A stretch of 36,610 nt of DNA from positions 1-36,610 of the forward strand of contig DASVCA010000081.1 of the NCBI GenBank assembly GCA_036381835.1, read 5' to 3'. Under the pieces are notes generated by a model. The model made no database searches. It was not told the origin of the DNA and saw only the letters and a list, made by a program, of their open reading frames with translations. Position 1 is the stretch's first letter. Every line of letters starts with the position of its first letter. The stretch is from DASULK01 sp036381835. Lineage in GTDB: Bacteria; Actinomycetota; Actinomycetes; Mycobacteriales; Micromonosporaceae. Positions 1-10,367 of the stretch are shown here, piece after piece. Both the position numbers and the translations under genes were made by a program.

Positions 1-135
1 ATCTCCAACATCCACGCCCGGGAGACGTTCCGGCACCATTCGGTCGTCTCGGCCGTCGCCACCGGGGTGATCGCCGGCCTCGGAGTCGACGGCTACCGGC
101 TCGCCCTACACCACCTGGCGGGGATCACCGGCTGA
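1..135 (+). CDS. aroQ: 3-dehydroquinate dehydratase type II, C-terminal fragment
   Basis: This is the last 44 codons of a gene that begins before the window, read in frame 1 to a TGA at 133-135. The fragment reads ISNIHAREXFRHHSVVSAVA-like and then a GVIAGLGVDGY-like tail. That is the C-terminal signature of type II dehydroquinase, the shikimate-pathway enzyme that converts 3-dehydroquinate to 3-dehydroshikimate. The HVSNIHARE-type stretch carries the substrate-binding His of the family. The catalytic Tyr and Arg near the N-terminus lie outside the window. Placement of aroQ just before efp and nusB is common in actinobacteria. The family call is confident from the tail alone, but the gene cannot be checked for completeness. 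Confidence 0.85.
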   Translation: MSNIHARETFRHHSVVSAVATGVIAGLGVDGYRLALHHLAGITG

Positions 136-168
136 CCGCCCGCGCCCGTGAGCACCGGTCATGCCCGG

Positions 169-174
169 TAGACT
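169..174 (+). promoter_or_regulatory. candidate -10 element for efp
   Basis: TAGACT fits the actinobacterial -10 consensus TANNNT and lies 39 bases before the efp ATG. No good -35 box is seen 16 to 18 bases upstream. The longer string TAGACTTGG recurs before def. The promoter call is inference from sequence only. Confidence 0.4.
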
Positions 175-213
175 TGGCCAGTTCATGTCCGACAGTTGAG
201 ATCAAGGCAGGAA

Positions 214-771
214 ATGGCCACCACCAACGACCTGAAGAACGGCATGGTCCTCAACCTGGACGGCGAGTTGTGGACCGTTGTGGAGTTCCAGCACGTCAAG
301 CCCGGCAAGGGTGGGGCATTCGTGCGGACCACGCTGAAGAACGTGCTTTCCGGCAAGGTCGTTGACAAGACCTTCAACGCGGGCACCAAGGTCGACACGG
401 CCACCGTCGACAAGCGGCCCATGCAGTACCTGTACTCCGACGGCGACGACTACATCTTCATGGATCTGGAGACGTACGATCAGATCCCGGTGCCGGCCGG
501 GACCGTCGGGGAGGCGCGCAACTACCTCCTTCCCGAGGCGGAGGTGATCGTCGCCACGCACGAGGGGACGCCACTGTACGTCGAGCTGCCCGCGAGCGTG
601 GTGCTCGAGGTCACGTACACCGAGCCGGGGCTGCAGGGCGACCGCAGCACGGGTGGCACCAAGCCGGCGACGGTGGAGACGGGTGCCACGGTTCAGGTGC
701 CCCTCTTCGTCACCACCGGCGAGAAGATCAAGGTCGACACCCGCGACGGTCGTTACCTCGGCCGGGCCTGA
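214..771 (+). CDS. efp: Translation elongation factor P
   Basis: The product is 185 residues, the normal EF-P length. EF-P binds between the P and E sites of the ribosome and relieves stalling at proline runs. The N-terminal KOW-like domain (about 1-65) carries the loop KPGKGGAFVR, with the tip lysine at position 32. Two OB-fold domains follow and end in a DTRDGRYLGRA-like tail. The ATG at 214 is preferred over a TTG at 196 because the conserved protein begins MATTNDLKNG and an AGGCAGGA-like ribosome site lies just upstream. No lysine-modifying enzyme (epmA, epmB) is in the window, which fits actinobacterial EF-Ps that are thought to work unmodified. It shares one base with nusB and is probably cotranscribed. 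Confidence 0.97.
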   Translation: MATTNDLKNGMVLNLDGELWTVVEFQHVKPGKGGAFVRTTLKNVLSGKVVDKTFNAGTKVDTATVDKRPMQYLYSDGDDYIFMDLETYDQIPVPAGTVGEARNYLLPEAEVIVATHEGTPLYVELPASVVLEVTYTEPGLQGDRSTGGTKPATVETGATVQVPLFVTTGEKIKVDTRDGRYLGRA

Positions 772-1202
772 TGGCCGAGGGTCCCAAGCTCCGGATGCCC
801 GCGCGCCGGAAGGCGCGCAAGCGGGCACTGGATGTGCTCTACGAGGCGGATCTGCGCGAGCTCGCGCCGACCGATGTGCTGACCACCTACCTGGAGCGAC
901 TCGGCCGTCCGCTGCCCGAGCACATCACCTACACGATCCGACTGGTGGAGGGCGTCACCGAACATCGGGAGCGGATCGACGAGTTGATCGCCAGCTATGC
1001 CGAAGGCTGGCGCGTGGATCGCATGCCGGTCGTCGACCGTAATCTCGCCCGCATCGCGGTGTACGAGCTGCGTCACGTCGACGAGGTCGATCCTCCGGTG
1101 GCCATCACCGAAGCCGTCGAGCTGGCCAAACAGATGTCCACGCCCGAGTCGCCGCGCTTCCTCAACGGAGTGCTGGGGCGCATCGCCGAACACGCGCGCT
1201 GA
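771..1202 (+). CDS. nusB: Transcription antitermination factor NusB
   Basis: The product is 143 residues and all alpha-helical in pattern, matching NusB, which pairs with ribosomal protein S10 at boxA to support antitermination of rRNA operons. Family landmarks are the N-terminal RRKARKRALDVLYEADLR segment (about 12-29), WRVDRMPVVDRNLARIAVYEL near 82-102, and PRFLNGVLGRIAEH at the C-terminus. The ATG shares its A with the efp stop (TGATG), so translation is probably coupled. The neighbours efp and bldD are the usual ones for NusB in actinomycetes. The stop codon sits inside the left arm of the hairpin shared with bldD. Confidence 0.96.
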   Translation: MAEGPKLRMPARRKARKRALDVLYEADLRELAPTDVLTTYLERLGRPLPEHITYTIRLVEGVTEHRERIDELIASYAEGWRVDRMPVVDRNLARIAVYELRHVDEVDPPVAITEAVELAKQMSTPESPRFLNGVLGRIAEHAR

Positions 1203-1233
1203 CGGCGGGCTCCCGGCCCGGGAGCCCGCCGTC
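1201..1233. terminator. Bidirectional hairpin between nusB and bldD
   Basis: A perfect 16-base inverted repeat runs from 1201-1216 to 1218-1233 (arm GACGGCGGGCTCCCGG), with only one base between the arms, so the real loop is a few bases wide. It lies between two convergent genes 43 bases apart and includes the nusB stop. There is no T-run, as is usual for high-GC actinomycete terminators. A terminator serving both genes is the likely role. Confidence 0.75.
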
Positions 1234-1245
1234 AGCGATCGGGCG

Positions 1246-1734
1246 TCAGGACGCGAAGAAGGACCGCGGGTCGTCGACGAGCACACCGGCCTCGGTCAGC
1301 CGTTCGACCAGTCCGGTGGGCGAGACGTCGTAGACGATGGCCAGGGCGCGCAGGTCGTCCGCCCGGATCGACAGCACCCGGCCGTTGTAGTCGCCGCGCT
1401 GCTGCTGGATGGCGCGGGCGTAGCGGGCCACGTAGGCGAGGTCCTCGGACGCCTCGTCGTAGAGCCGCTCCAGATCGAGCACGATTTTGCTGGCGGGCTC
1501 GTGGCGTACCCCGCTGCCTTCCGGCAGCAGCTCCGCGACCGGAACCCGGTAGAAGTCGGCCAGCTCGGCGAGCCGGGAGACGGTGACCGCCCGGTCACCC
1601 CGCTCGTACGAGCCGACGACTACGGCCTTCCAACGTCCGTTCGACTTCTCCTCCACCCCCTGCAGGGACAGACCCTGCTGTTGACGGATGGCGCGCAGGC
1701 GGGCACCCAACGACTTGGCGTATTCAGAGGGCAT
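1246..1734 (-). CDS. bldD: Developmental master regulator BldD (c-di-GMP-responsive repressor)
   Basis: The product is 162 residues. An N-terminal helix-turn-helix of XRE type (about 8-70) contains GVEEKSNGRWKAVVVGSYERG, nearly invariant in BldD. The C-terminal domain carries RGD at 113-115, eight residues, then RADD at 124-127. This is the RGD-X8-RXXD signature that binds a c-di-GMP tetramer in Streptomyces BldD and enables dimerisation on DNA, holding back sporulation genes. An upstream ATG at 1773 is open, but the Met at 1734 is chosen because family members begin M(P/S)SEYAK and a GGGAG ribosome site lies six bases before it. BldD usually represses its own gene; a CACTCCCAGTG inverted repeat covers that ribosome site. 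Presence of BldD marks the organism as a developing actinomycete. Confidence 0.96.
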   Translation of the reverse strand: MPSEYAKSLGARLRAIRQQQGLSLQGVEEKSNGRWKAVVVGSYERGDRAVTVSRLAELADFYRVPVAELLPEGSGVRHEPASKIVLDLERLYDEASEDLAYVARYARAIQQQRGDYNGRVLSIRADDLRALAIVYDVSPTGLVERLTEAGVLVDDPRSFFAS

Positions 1735-1737
1735 TGA

Positions 1738-1748
1738 CACTCCCAGTG
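1738..1748. promoter_or_regulatory. Inverted repeat over the bldD ribosome site
   Basis: CACTCCCAGTG is a perfect inverted repeat (CACT-CCC-AGTG) lying 3 to 13 bases upstream of the bldD start codon. It has AC and GT spaced by five bases, as in published BldD boxes, but the outer and central positions do not match well. It is a weak candidate for an autoregulatory operator. Confidence 0.25.
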
Positions 1749-1947
1749 CTGGCCCGGGGATCCTCCCCAGCATTCACTACGGAGCGTGACGGTACGGGGG
1801 ATCGGGACACTTGGTCAAGTAGGGGGCGTCAAATCTCGGCCACAATCCGCCCGCACCCTGTGACACGCTGCCCGGGTGTCTCGGTGTAGCGCAGGTCACG
1901 TCCCGCTCTCCGGGGCCGGTCCGTGCCGGCCGCGCGATCGGCGCTGG

Positions 1948-1953
1948 TAACGT
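1948..1953 (+). promoter_or_regulatory. candidate -10 element for the pyr operon
   Basis: TAACGT fits TANNNT and would start a transcript near 1960, about 33 bases before the PyrR-type RNA element. No convincing -35 is visible. The rest of the 300-base space between bldD and pyrR shows no gene I can support. Confidence 0.3.
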
Positions 1954-1992
1954 AGCGTGCAGCCACCGGCCGACCATGCGGCCGGACCGACA

Positions 1993-2030
1993 TCCTTTAA
2001 CGACCCGTCCCGTGAGGCGGGGAAGGAGGT
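1993..2030 (+). promoter_or_regulatory. PyrR-binding RNA element overlapping the pyrR ribosome site
   Basis: The RNA can form a lower stem UCCUU (1993-1997) with AAGGA (2023-2027), an internal loop, then CCCG (2004-2007) with CGGG (2018-2021), a bulged U at 2008, CC (2009-2010) with GG (2016-2017), and a CGUGA pentaloop (2011-2015). The string TCCCGTGAGGC matches the conserved binding loop recognised by PyrR with UMP or UTP in pyrimidine leaders. The 3' strand of the lower stem is the Shine-Dalgarno AAGGAGG (2023-2029) of pyrR. Bound PyrR would therefore block translation rather than drive a terminator; no terminator follows. Similar translational control has been shown in Mycobacterium. Function here is inference from a strong match. 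Confidence 0.85.
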
Positions 2031-2034
2031 CCAC

Positions 2035-2634
2035 GTGGCCTACCCGCAGGCTGCCCAGCCATCGGTGCCACATCCACCCATCGAGCCGTCACCCGGCAAG
2101 ACCATCCTCAGCAGTTCCGACCTGCAGCGCGTGGTCGACAGGATCGCCCACCAGATCCTGGAGAAGACCCGCGGGGCCGTCGACACCGTGCTGTTCGGCA
2201 TCCCGACCCGGGGCGTGCCGCTCGCCCGGCGTCTGGCCGCCCGGATCCGCGCCTTCGAGGGCCGCGATGTACCGGTCGGCACCCTCGACATCACCCTCTA
2301 CCGCGACGATCTGCGCCGGCAGGCGACCCGTGCGGTCGGACCCACCGACATCCCCGCCGGCGGCGTCGACGGTCGGCGGGTGATCCTGGTAGACGACGTC
2401 CTCTTCTCCGGCCGTACCGTGGGCGCCGCGCTGGACGCGCTCAAGGACCTCGGCCGGCCCAGCTCGGTCCAGCTCGCGGTGCTGGTCGACCGCGGCCACC
2501 GGGAACTGCCCATCCGGGCCGACTACGTGGGCAAGAACATCCCCACCTCGCTGAGCGAGAGCGTCAAGGTCACCCTCACCGAGATCGACGGTGTCGACGC
2601 GGTCCGGATCGTGGACAAGGGAGCGGACCGGTGA
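2035..2634 (+). CDS. pyrR: Bifunctional pyr operon regulator / uracil phosphoribosyltransferase
   Basis: The product is 199 residues. The PRPP-binding loop VILVDDVLFSGRTV (116-129), the LDITLYRDDL segment (84-93) and VDRGHRELPIRADYVGKN (151-168) identify PyrR, an RNA-binding regulator of pyrimidine synthesis that also has UPRTase activity. The GTG at 2035 is chosen because AAGGAGGT lies five bases before it. Longer readings from 1957 would run through the RNA element. There is an N-terminal extension of roughly 20 residues rich in Pro and Ser before the PyrR core starts near TILSSSDLQRV. It is the first gene of the pyr operon, and its GTGA junction overlaps pyrB by four bases. Expected regulation is feedback by UMP through the leader element. 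Confidence 0.96.
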   Translation: MAYPQAAQPSVPHPPIEPSPGKTILSSSDLQRVVDRIAHQILEKTRGAVDTVLFGIPTRGVPLARRLAARIRAFEGRDVPVGTLDITLYRDDLRRQATRAVGPTDIPAGGVDGRRVILVDDVLFSGRTVGAALDALKDLGRPSSVQLAVLVDRGHRELPIRADYVGKNIPTSLSESVKVTLTEIDGVDAVRIVDKGADR

Positions 2635-3557
2635 TCAAACACCTGTTGTCGGCCGCCGACCTCGACGCCGAGACCGCGACCCGGATCCTGGACACGGCGG
2701 CCGAGATGGCCGCGCTCGCCGGACGCGAGGTCAAGAAGCTGCCGGCGCTGCGCGGCCGGACCGTGGTCAACCTCTTCTACGAGGACTCCACCCGGACCCG
2801 GATCTCCTTCGAGGCGGCGGCGAAGCGACTCTCCGCAGACGTGATCAATTTCTCCGCCAAGGGGTCGAGTGTCTCGAAGGGGGAGAGCCTCAAGGACACC
2901 GCGCTGACCCTGCAGTCCATGGGCGCGGACGCGGTCGTGGTCCGCCACTCTGCCGCGGGCGCGCCGCATCGACTCGCGGACTGGGTGGCCGGTTCCGTGA
3001 TCAACGCCGGTGACGGCACGCACGAACACCCGACGCAGGCGCTGCTCGACGCGTACACGATGCGCGCCCGGTTCGGCCGGCTGGCCGGGCTGCACGTGGC
3101 GATCGTCGGTGACGTGCTGCACAGCCGGGTCGCCCGCTCCAACGTGCTTCTCCTGACCACCCTCGGGGCCAAGGTGACCCTGGTCGGGCCGCCGACCCTG
3201 CTGCCGGTCGACATCGCCACCGCGCTGGTCCCCGGGGTGGCCGTCTCGTTCGACCTCGACGCGGTCCTGCCCACCGCCGATGTGGTGATGATGCTGCGGG
3301 TGCAGCGGGAGCGGATGGCCGACTCGTACTTCCCGTCGGCTCGCGAGTACTCCCGGCGGTACGGTCTGGACGGCCGACGTCTACGGCGGCTGCCCGAGCA
3401 CGCGATCGTGATGCACCCGGGACCGATGAACCGCGGCATGGAGATCACCGCGGAGGTCGCCGACTCGCCCCGGTCCACCATCGTCGAGCAGGTCGCCAAC
3501 GGGGTGTCCGTCCGGATGGCCGTGCTCTACCTGCTGCTCGGAGGGAAGCACCAGTGA
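2631..3557 (+). CDS. pyrB: Aspartate carbamoyltransferase catalytic subunit
   Basis: The product is 308 residues, the usual length of an ATCase catalytic chain. It joins carbamoyl phosphate and aspartate to N-carbamoyl-aspartate, step two of UMP synthesis. The carbamoyl-phosphate loop STRTR is at 53-57 in FYEDSTRTRISFE, with a second active-site element SSVSKGES near 79-86 and HPTQALLD at 133-140. The C-terminal half has MHPGPMNRGMEI, also typical. The GTG start overlaps the pyrR stop in GTGA, and its own stop overlaps the pyrC start in the same way. No regulatory subunit pyrI is present, as expected in actinobacteria. Confidence 0.97.
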   Translation: MIKHLLSAADLDAETATRILDTAAEMAALAGREVKKLPALRGRTVVNLFYEDSTRTRISFEAAAKRLSADVINFSAKGSSVSKGESLKDTALTLQSMGADAVVVRHSAAGAPHRLADWVAGSVINAGDGTHEHPTQALLDAYTMRARFGRLAGLHVAIVGDVLHSRVARSNVLLLTTLGAKVTLVGPPTLLPVDIATALVPGVAVSFDLDAVLPTADVVMMLRVQRERMADSYFPSAREYSRRYGLDGRRLRRLPEHAIVMHPGPMNRGMEITAEVADSPRSTIVEQVANGVSVRMAVLYLLLGGKHQ

Positions 3558-4831
3558 CGACGTACCTGATCAAAGGAGCGCGGGTGGTCGGCGCGGAGCC
3601 GACCGACCTGCTGGTGCGTGACGGGATCGTGGCGGAGACCGGCCGAGGGCTGACCGCCCGCGGTGCCAAGGTCGTCGACGCCGCCGGTCTCGTGGCCCTG
3701 CCCGGCCTGGTCGATCTGCACACGCACCTGCGCGAGCCCGGACGGGAGGACGCCGAGACCGTGGAGACCGGCTCGCGTGCCGCCGCCCTCGGCGGCTACA
3801 CGGCGGTCTGCGCGATGGCCAACACCTCCCCGGTCGCGGACACCGCCGGGGTGGTGGAGCAGGTCTGGCGACTGGGGCGCGAGGCGGGGCTGGTCGACGT
3901 GCAGCCGATCGGCGCGGTCACCGTCGGGCTGGCCGGTGAACGGCTCGCGGAGCTCGGCGCGATGGCGGCCTCCGCGGCCAGGGTGCGGATGTTCTCCGAC
4001 GACGGCCACTGCGTGGCCGACCCGCGACTGATGCGCCGCGCACTGGAGTACGTGAAGGCCTTCGACGGGGTGATCGCGCAGCACGCCGAGGAGCCACGGC
4101 TGACCGAAGGCGCCCAGATGCACGAGGGCGAGGTGTCCACCCGACTCGGCCTGACCGGGTGGCCGGCCGTGGCGGAGGAGGCGATCATCGCCCGGGACGT
4201 GTTGCTAACCGAGCACGTCGACAGTCGCCTGCACGTCTGCCACGTCTCCACCGCCGGCAGCGTCGAGCTGCTGCGCCGGGCGAAGACCCGCGGCGTGCGG
4301 GTTACCGCCGAGGTCACCCCGCACCACCTGCTGCTCACCGACGAGCGGGCGGCCAGCTACGACCCGGTGTTCAAGGTCAACCCGCCGCTGCGCACCGCCG
4401 CCGATGTGGCCGCGTTGCGCTCCGCGCTGATCGACGGGGTCATCGACGTCGTCGCCACCGACCACGCTCCGCACGCCGTGGAGGACAAGGAGTGTGAGTG
4501 GGCGTACGCACGGCCCGGGATGCTGGGGTTGGAGACCGCGCTGTCGGTGGTGCTCGATGTGTTCGGCGAGCAGTGGGAGCTGATCGCCGAACGCATGTCC
4601 CGCACCCCGGCGCGGATCGCCGGACTCGCCGAGCACGGCCACGACCCGGCACCCGGTGCGCCGGCCAACTTCACCCTGGTCGACCCGGCCGCGCGGCGCA
4701 CCGTCGACCCCGGTGAGCTGGCCAGCCGCAGCCGCAACACCCCGTACGCCGGAATGCTCCTGCCCGGCCGGATCGTCGCGACCTTCCTGCGCGGCGAGCC
4801 GACCGTACTCGATGGGAAGGCGACCAGGTGA
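3554..4831 (+). CDS. pyrC: Dihydroorotase (class I)
   Basis: The product is 425 residues, typical of class I dihydroorotase. The enzyme closes N-carbamoyl-aspartate to dihydroorotate. Metal-binding HTH at 56-58 lies in DLHTHLREPG; further conserved ligands are in QHAE (176-179), HVCH (227-230) and ATDHAPH (301-307, Asp303). The FSDDG stretch near 147-151 corresponds to the Asp that replaces a carboxylated Lys in class I enzymes. The GTG start overlaps pyrB by four bases. A 52-base gap separates it from carA, the longest gap inside the pyr operon before pyrF. Confidence 0.97.
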   Translation: MTTYLIKGARVVGAEPTDLLVRDGIVAETGRGLTARGAKVVDAAGLVALPGLVDLHTHLREPGREDAETVETGSRAAALGGYTAVCAMANTSPVADTAGVVEQVWRLGREAGLVDVQPIGAVTVGLAGERLAELGAMAASAARVRMFSDDGHCVADPRLMRRALEYVKAFDGVIAQHAEEPRLTEGAQMHEGEVSTRLGLTGWPAVAEEAIIARDVLLTEHVDSRLHVCHVSTAGSVELLRRAKTRGVRVTAEVTPHHLLLTDERAASYDPVFKVNPPLRTAADVAALRSALIDGVIDVVATDHAPHAVEDKECEWAYARPGMLGLETALSVVLDVFGEQWELIAERMSRTPARIAGLAEHGHDPAPGAPANFTLVDPAARRTVDPGELASRSRNTPYAGMLLPGRIVATFLRGEPTVLDGKATR

Positions 4832-4883
4832 TCCGACACAGCGATCGACGGATGAGGACGGCGGTCCGGACCGGAGGTGGGGC

Positions 4884-6015
4884 ATGACGCGGCGGCGCAA
4901 GGCGATCCTGGTGCTGGAGGACGGTCGGACGTTTCACGGTGAGGCGTTCGGCAGCGTGGGGGAGACGGTCGGCGAGGCGGTCTTCACCACCGCTATGACC
5001 GGCTACCAGGAGACGCTGACGGACCCGTCCTACCACGGCCAGGTGGTGGTACAGACCGCCCCGCACATCGGCAACACCGGGGTCAACGACGCCGACGACG
5101 AGTCCGACCGGATCTGGGTGGCCGGGTACGTGGTGCGCGACCCGGCGCGGATCGGCTCCAACTGGCGGGCGACCGGCGAGTTGGAGGACCGGCTCGCGAC
5201 CGAGGGTGTGGTCGGCATCTGCGGCGTCGACACCCGGGCGCTGACCCGCCATCTACGCGAACGCGGTGCGATGCGGGTCGGCGTGTCCAGCCTGGACGTC
5301 GACCCGGAGGCGCTGCTGCGCCGGGTGCGGGAAGCACCGCGGATGGCCGGCGCGAATCTCTCCGCGGCGGTGACCACCCGGCAGCCGTACGTGGTGCCCG
5401 CCGAGGGACGGCTGCGCTTCACCGTCGCCGCTCTCGACCTGGGCATCAAGCGGAACGTGCCGCGTCGACTCGCCGCCCGCGGGGTGACCACCCACGTGCT
5501 GCCCGCCACCTCGACTATCGACGATCTGCTGGCGACCGGTGCCGACGCGGTGTTCCTCTCGCCGGGTCCCGGGGATCCGGCGACCGCCGACTACGCGGTC
5601 GGGTTGGCCCGCGAGGTGCTGCGTCGACGGATCCCGCTGTTCGGCATCTGCTTCGGCAGCCAGATCCTCGGCCGGGCGTTCGGGTTCGAAACCTACAAGT
5701 TGCGCTACGGCCACCACGGCGTCAACCAGCCGGTGCGGGATCTGGCCACCGGCCGGGTCGAGATCACCAGCCACAACCACGGGTTCGCGGTGGACGCCCC
5801 GGTGGGGCGGGTGGTGGACACCGAGTTCGGCGGGGTCGAAGTCAGTCATGTGTGCCTCAACGACAACGTGGTCGAGGGCCTGCGGGCCACGGACGTGCCC
5901 GCGTTCACCGTCCAGTACCACCCGGAAGCGGCGGCCGGCCCGCACGACGCGGACTACCTGTTCGACCGCTTCGCCCAGCTGATCGAGGGCGGTCGGCGTC
6001 AGAGCGGAGGTCCGC

Positions 6016-6023
<8 letters not shown>
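4884..6023 (+). CDS. carA: Carbamoyl-phosphate synthase small subunit (glutaminase)
   Basis: The product is 379 residues. The N-terminal CarA domain includes FTTAMTGYQETLTDPSY (34-50). The C-terminal class I glutamine amidotransferase has its nucleophile Cys256 in GICFGSQILGRA and the partners His346 and Glu348 in QYHPEA. The subunit releases ammonia from glutamine and passes it to CarB. The frame is open upstream into pyrC, but the ATG at 4884 has CGGAGGTGG upstream and begins the conserved domain at once. The last eight bases overlap carB, so the two subunits are probably made in step. Confidence 0.96.
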
Positions 6024-9350
<3,327 letters not shown>

Positions 9351-9354
<4 letters not shown>

Positions 9355-10367
9355 TCTTCGAGCGGACGATCCGTCCGGTCCTGTTCCGGATCGGCGGCGG
9401 CGACGCGGAAGCGGCCCACGAGTGGACGCTGCGCCGGCTGGCCGCGCTGTCCCGGCAGCCGGTCGCGCTGGCGCTGCTGCGCGCGCGCTACGCGGTGTGC
9501 GCGCCGCGTACGGTCTTCGGCGTCCGGTTCCCGAACCCGGTGGGGTTGGCCGCCGGGCTGGACAAGAACGGCATCGCCCTGCCCGCCTGGCCGGCGCTCG
9601 GCTTCGGGTTCATCGAGGTCGGCACGGTCACCGCGCACGCCCAGCCCGGTAACCCGCGACCGCGGTTGTTCCGGCTGCCCGACAGCGGAGCCCTGGTCAA
9701 CCGGATGGGTTTCAACAACGCCGGTGCGGCGGCGCTCGCGGACCGGTTGGCCGCGCTGCGCCGGCCGCTCGGCGTACCGTTGGGTATCTCGCTCGGCAAG
9801 TCCAAAATCACCCCGCTGGACCGGGCGGTGGAGGATTACCTCGCTTCGTACCGCGCGCTGCGCGACTTCGGGGACTATTTCGCGGTGAACGTCTCCTCGC
9901 CGAACACCCCCGGGTTGCGTTCCCTGCAGGACCGGGAGCATCTGGACGCGTTGCTGTCGGCGTTGGTGGGGGAGAAGCCCATCCTGGTGAAGATCGCCCC
10001 GGACCTCACCGATCACGCGATCGCCGAGGTGCTGGCGGTCTGTCTCGATCGGGGTGCGGCCGGCGTGATCGCCACCAACACCACCCTGGGACGAGACGGG
10101 CTGGCCGCGGGGGACGCGGCGGCCGCCGCGCAGCCCGGCGGGCTGTCCGGTCGTCCGCTGACCCGGCGGGCCCGTGAGGTGGTCGCGTTCGTGCACCGCG
10201 AGACCGGCGGGACCCTGCCGGTCATCGGCGTCGGCGGCATCACCGCGCCGGGGGACGCGACGGCGCTGTTCGACTCGGGAGCCAGCCTGGTGCAGCTCTA
10301 CACTGGCTTCATCTACCACGGTCCGGCGCTGGTCCGTGCCATCGCTACCCGGGTGGGCGGCGTATGA
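9351..10367 (+). CDS. pyrD: Dihydroorotate dehydrogenase, class 2 (quinone-dependent)
   Basis: The product is 338 residues, starting at a TTG that overlaps the carB stop, with GGAG upstream. It oxidises dihydroorotate to orotate and passes electrons to membrane quinone. The N-terminal helical stretch (1-45) that contacts the membrane, LAAGLDKNG (67-74), LVNRMGFNNAG (115-125) and NVSSPNTPGLR (180-190) mark class 2. The active base is a Ser in that last motif, where class 1 enzymes have Cys. FMN-binding VIGVGGI is near the C-terminus. Its stop overlaps the ATG of bioA. Confidence 0.97.

Noticed and set aside
1774..1800. TCAC-GTGA symmetry upstream of bldD as a BldD box
   Set aside because: The half-sites are eight bases apart instead of five, so it does not fit the known spacing.
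1777..2073. Long - strand open frame between bldD and pyrR
   Set aside because: It runs across the PyrR element and the pyrR start, has no recognisable domain and no ribosome site. High GC makes such frames common.
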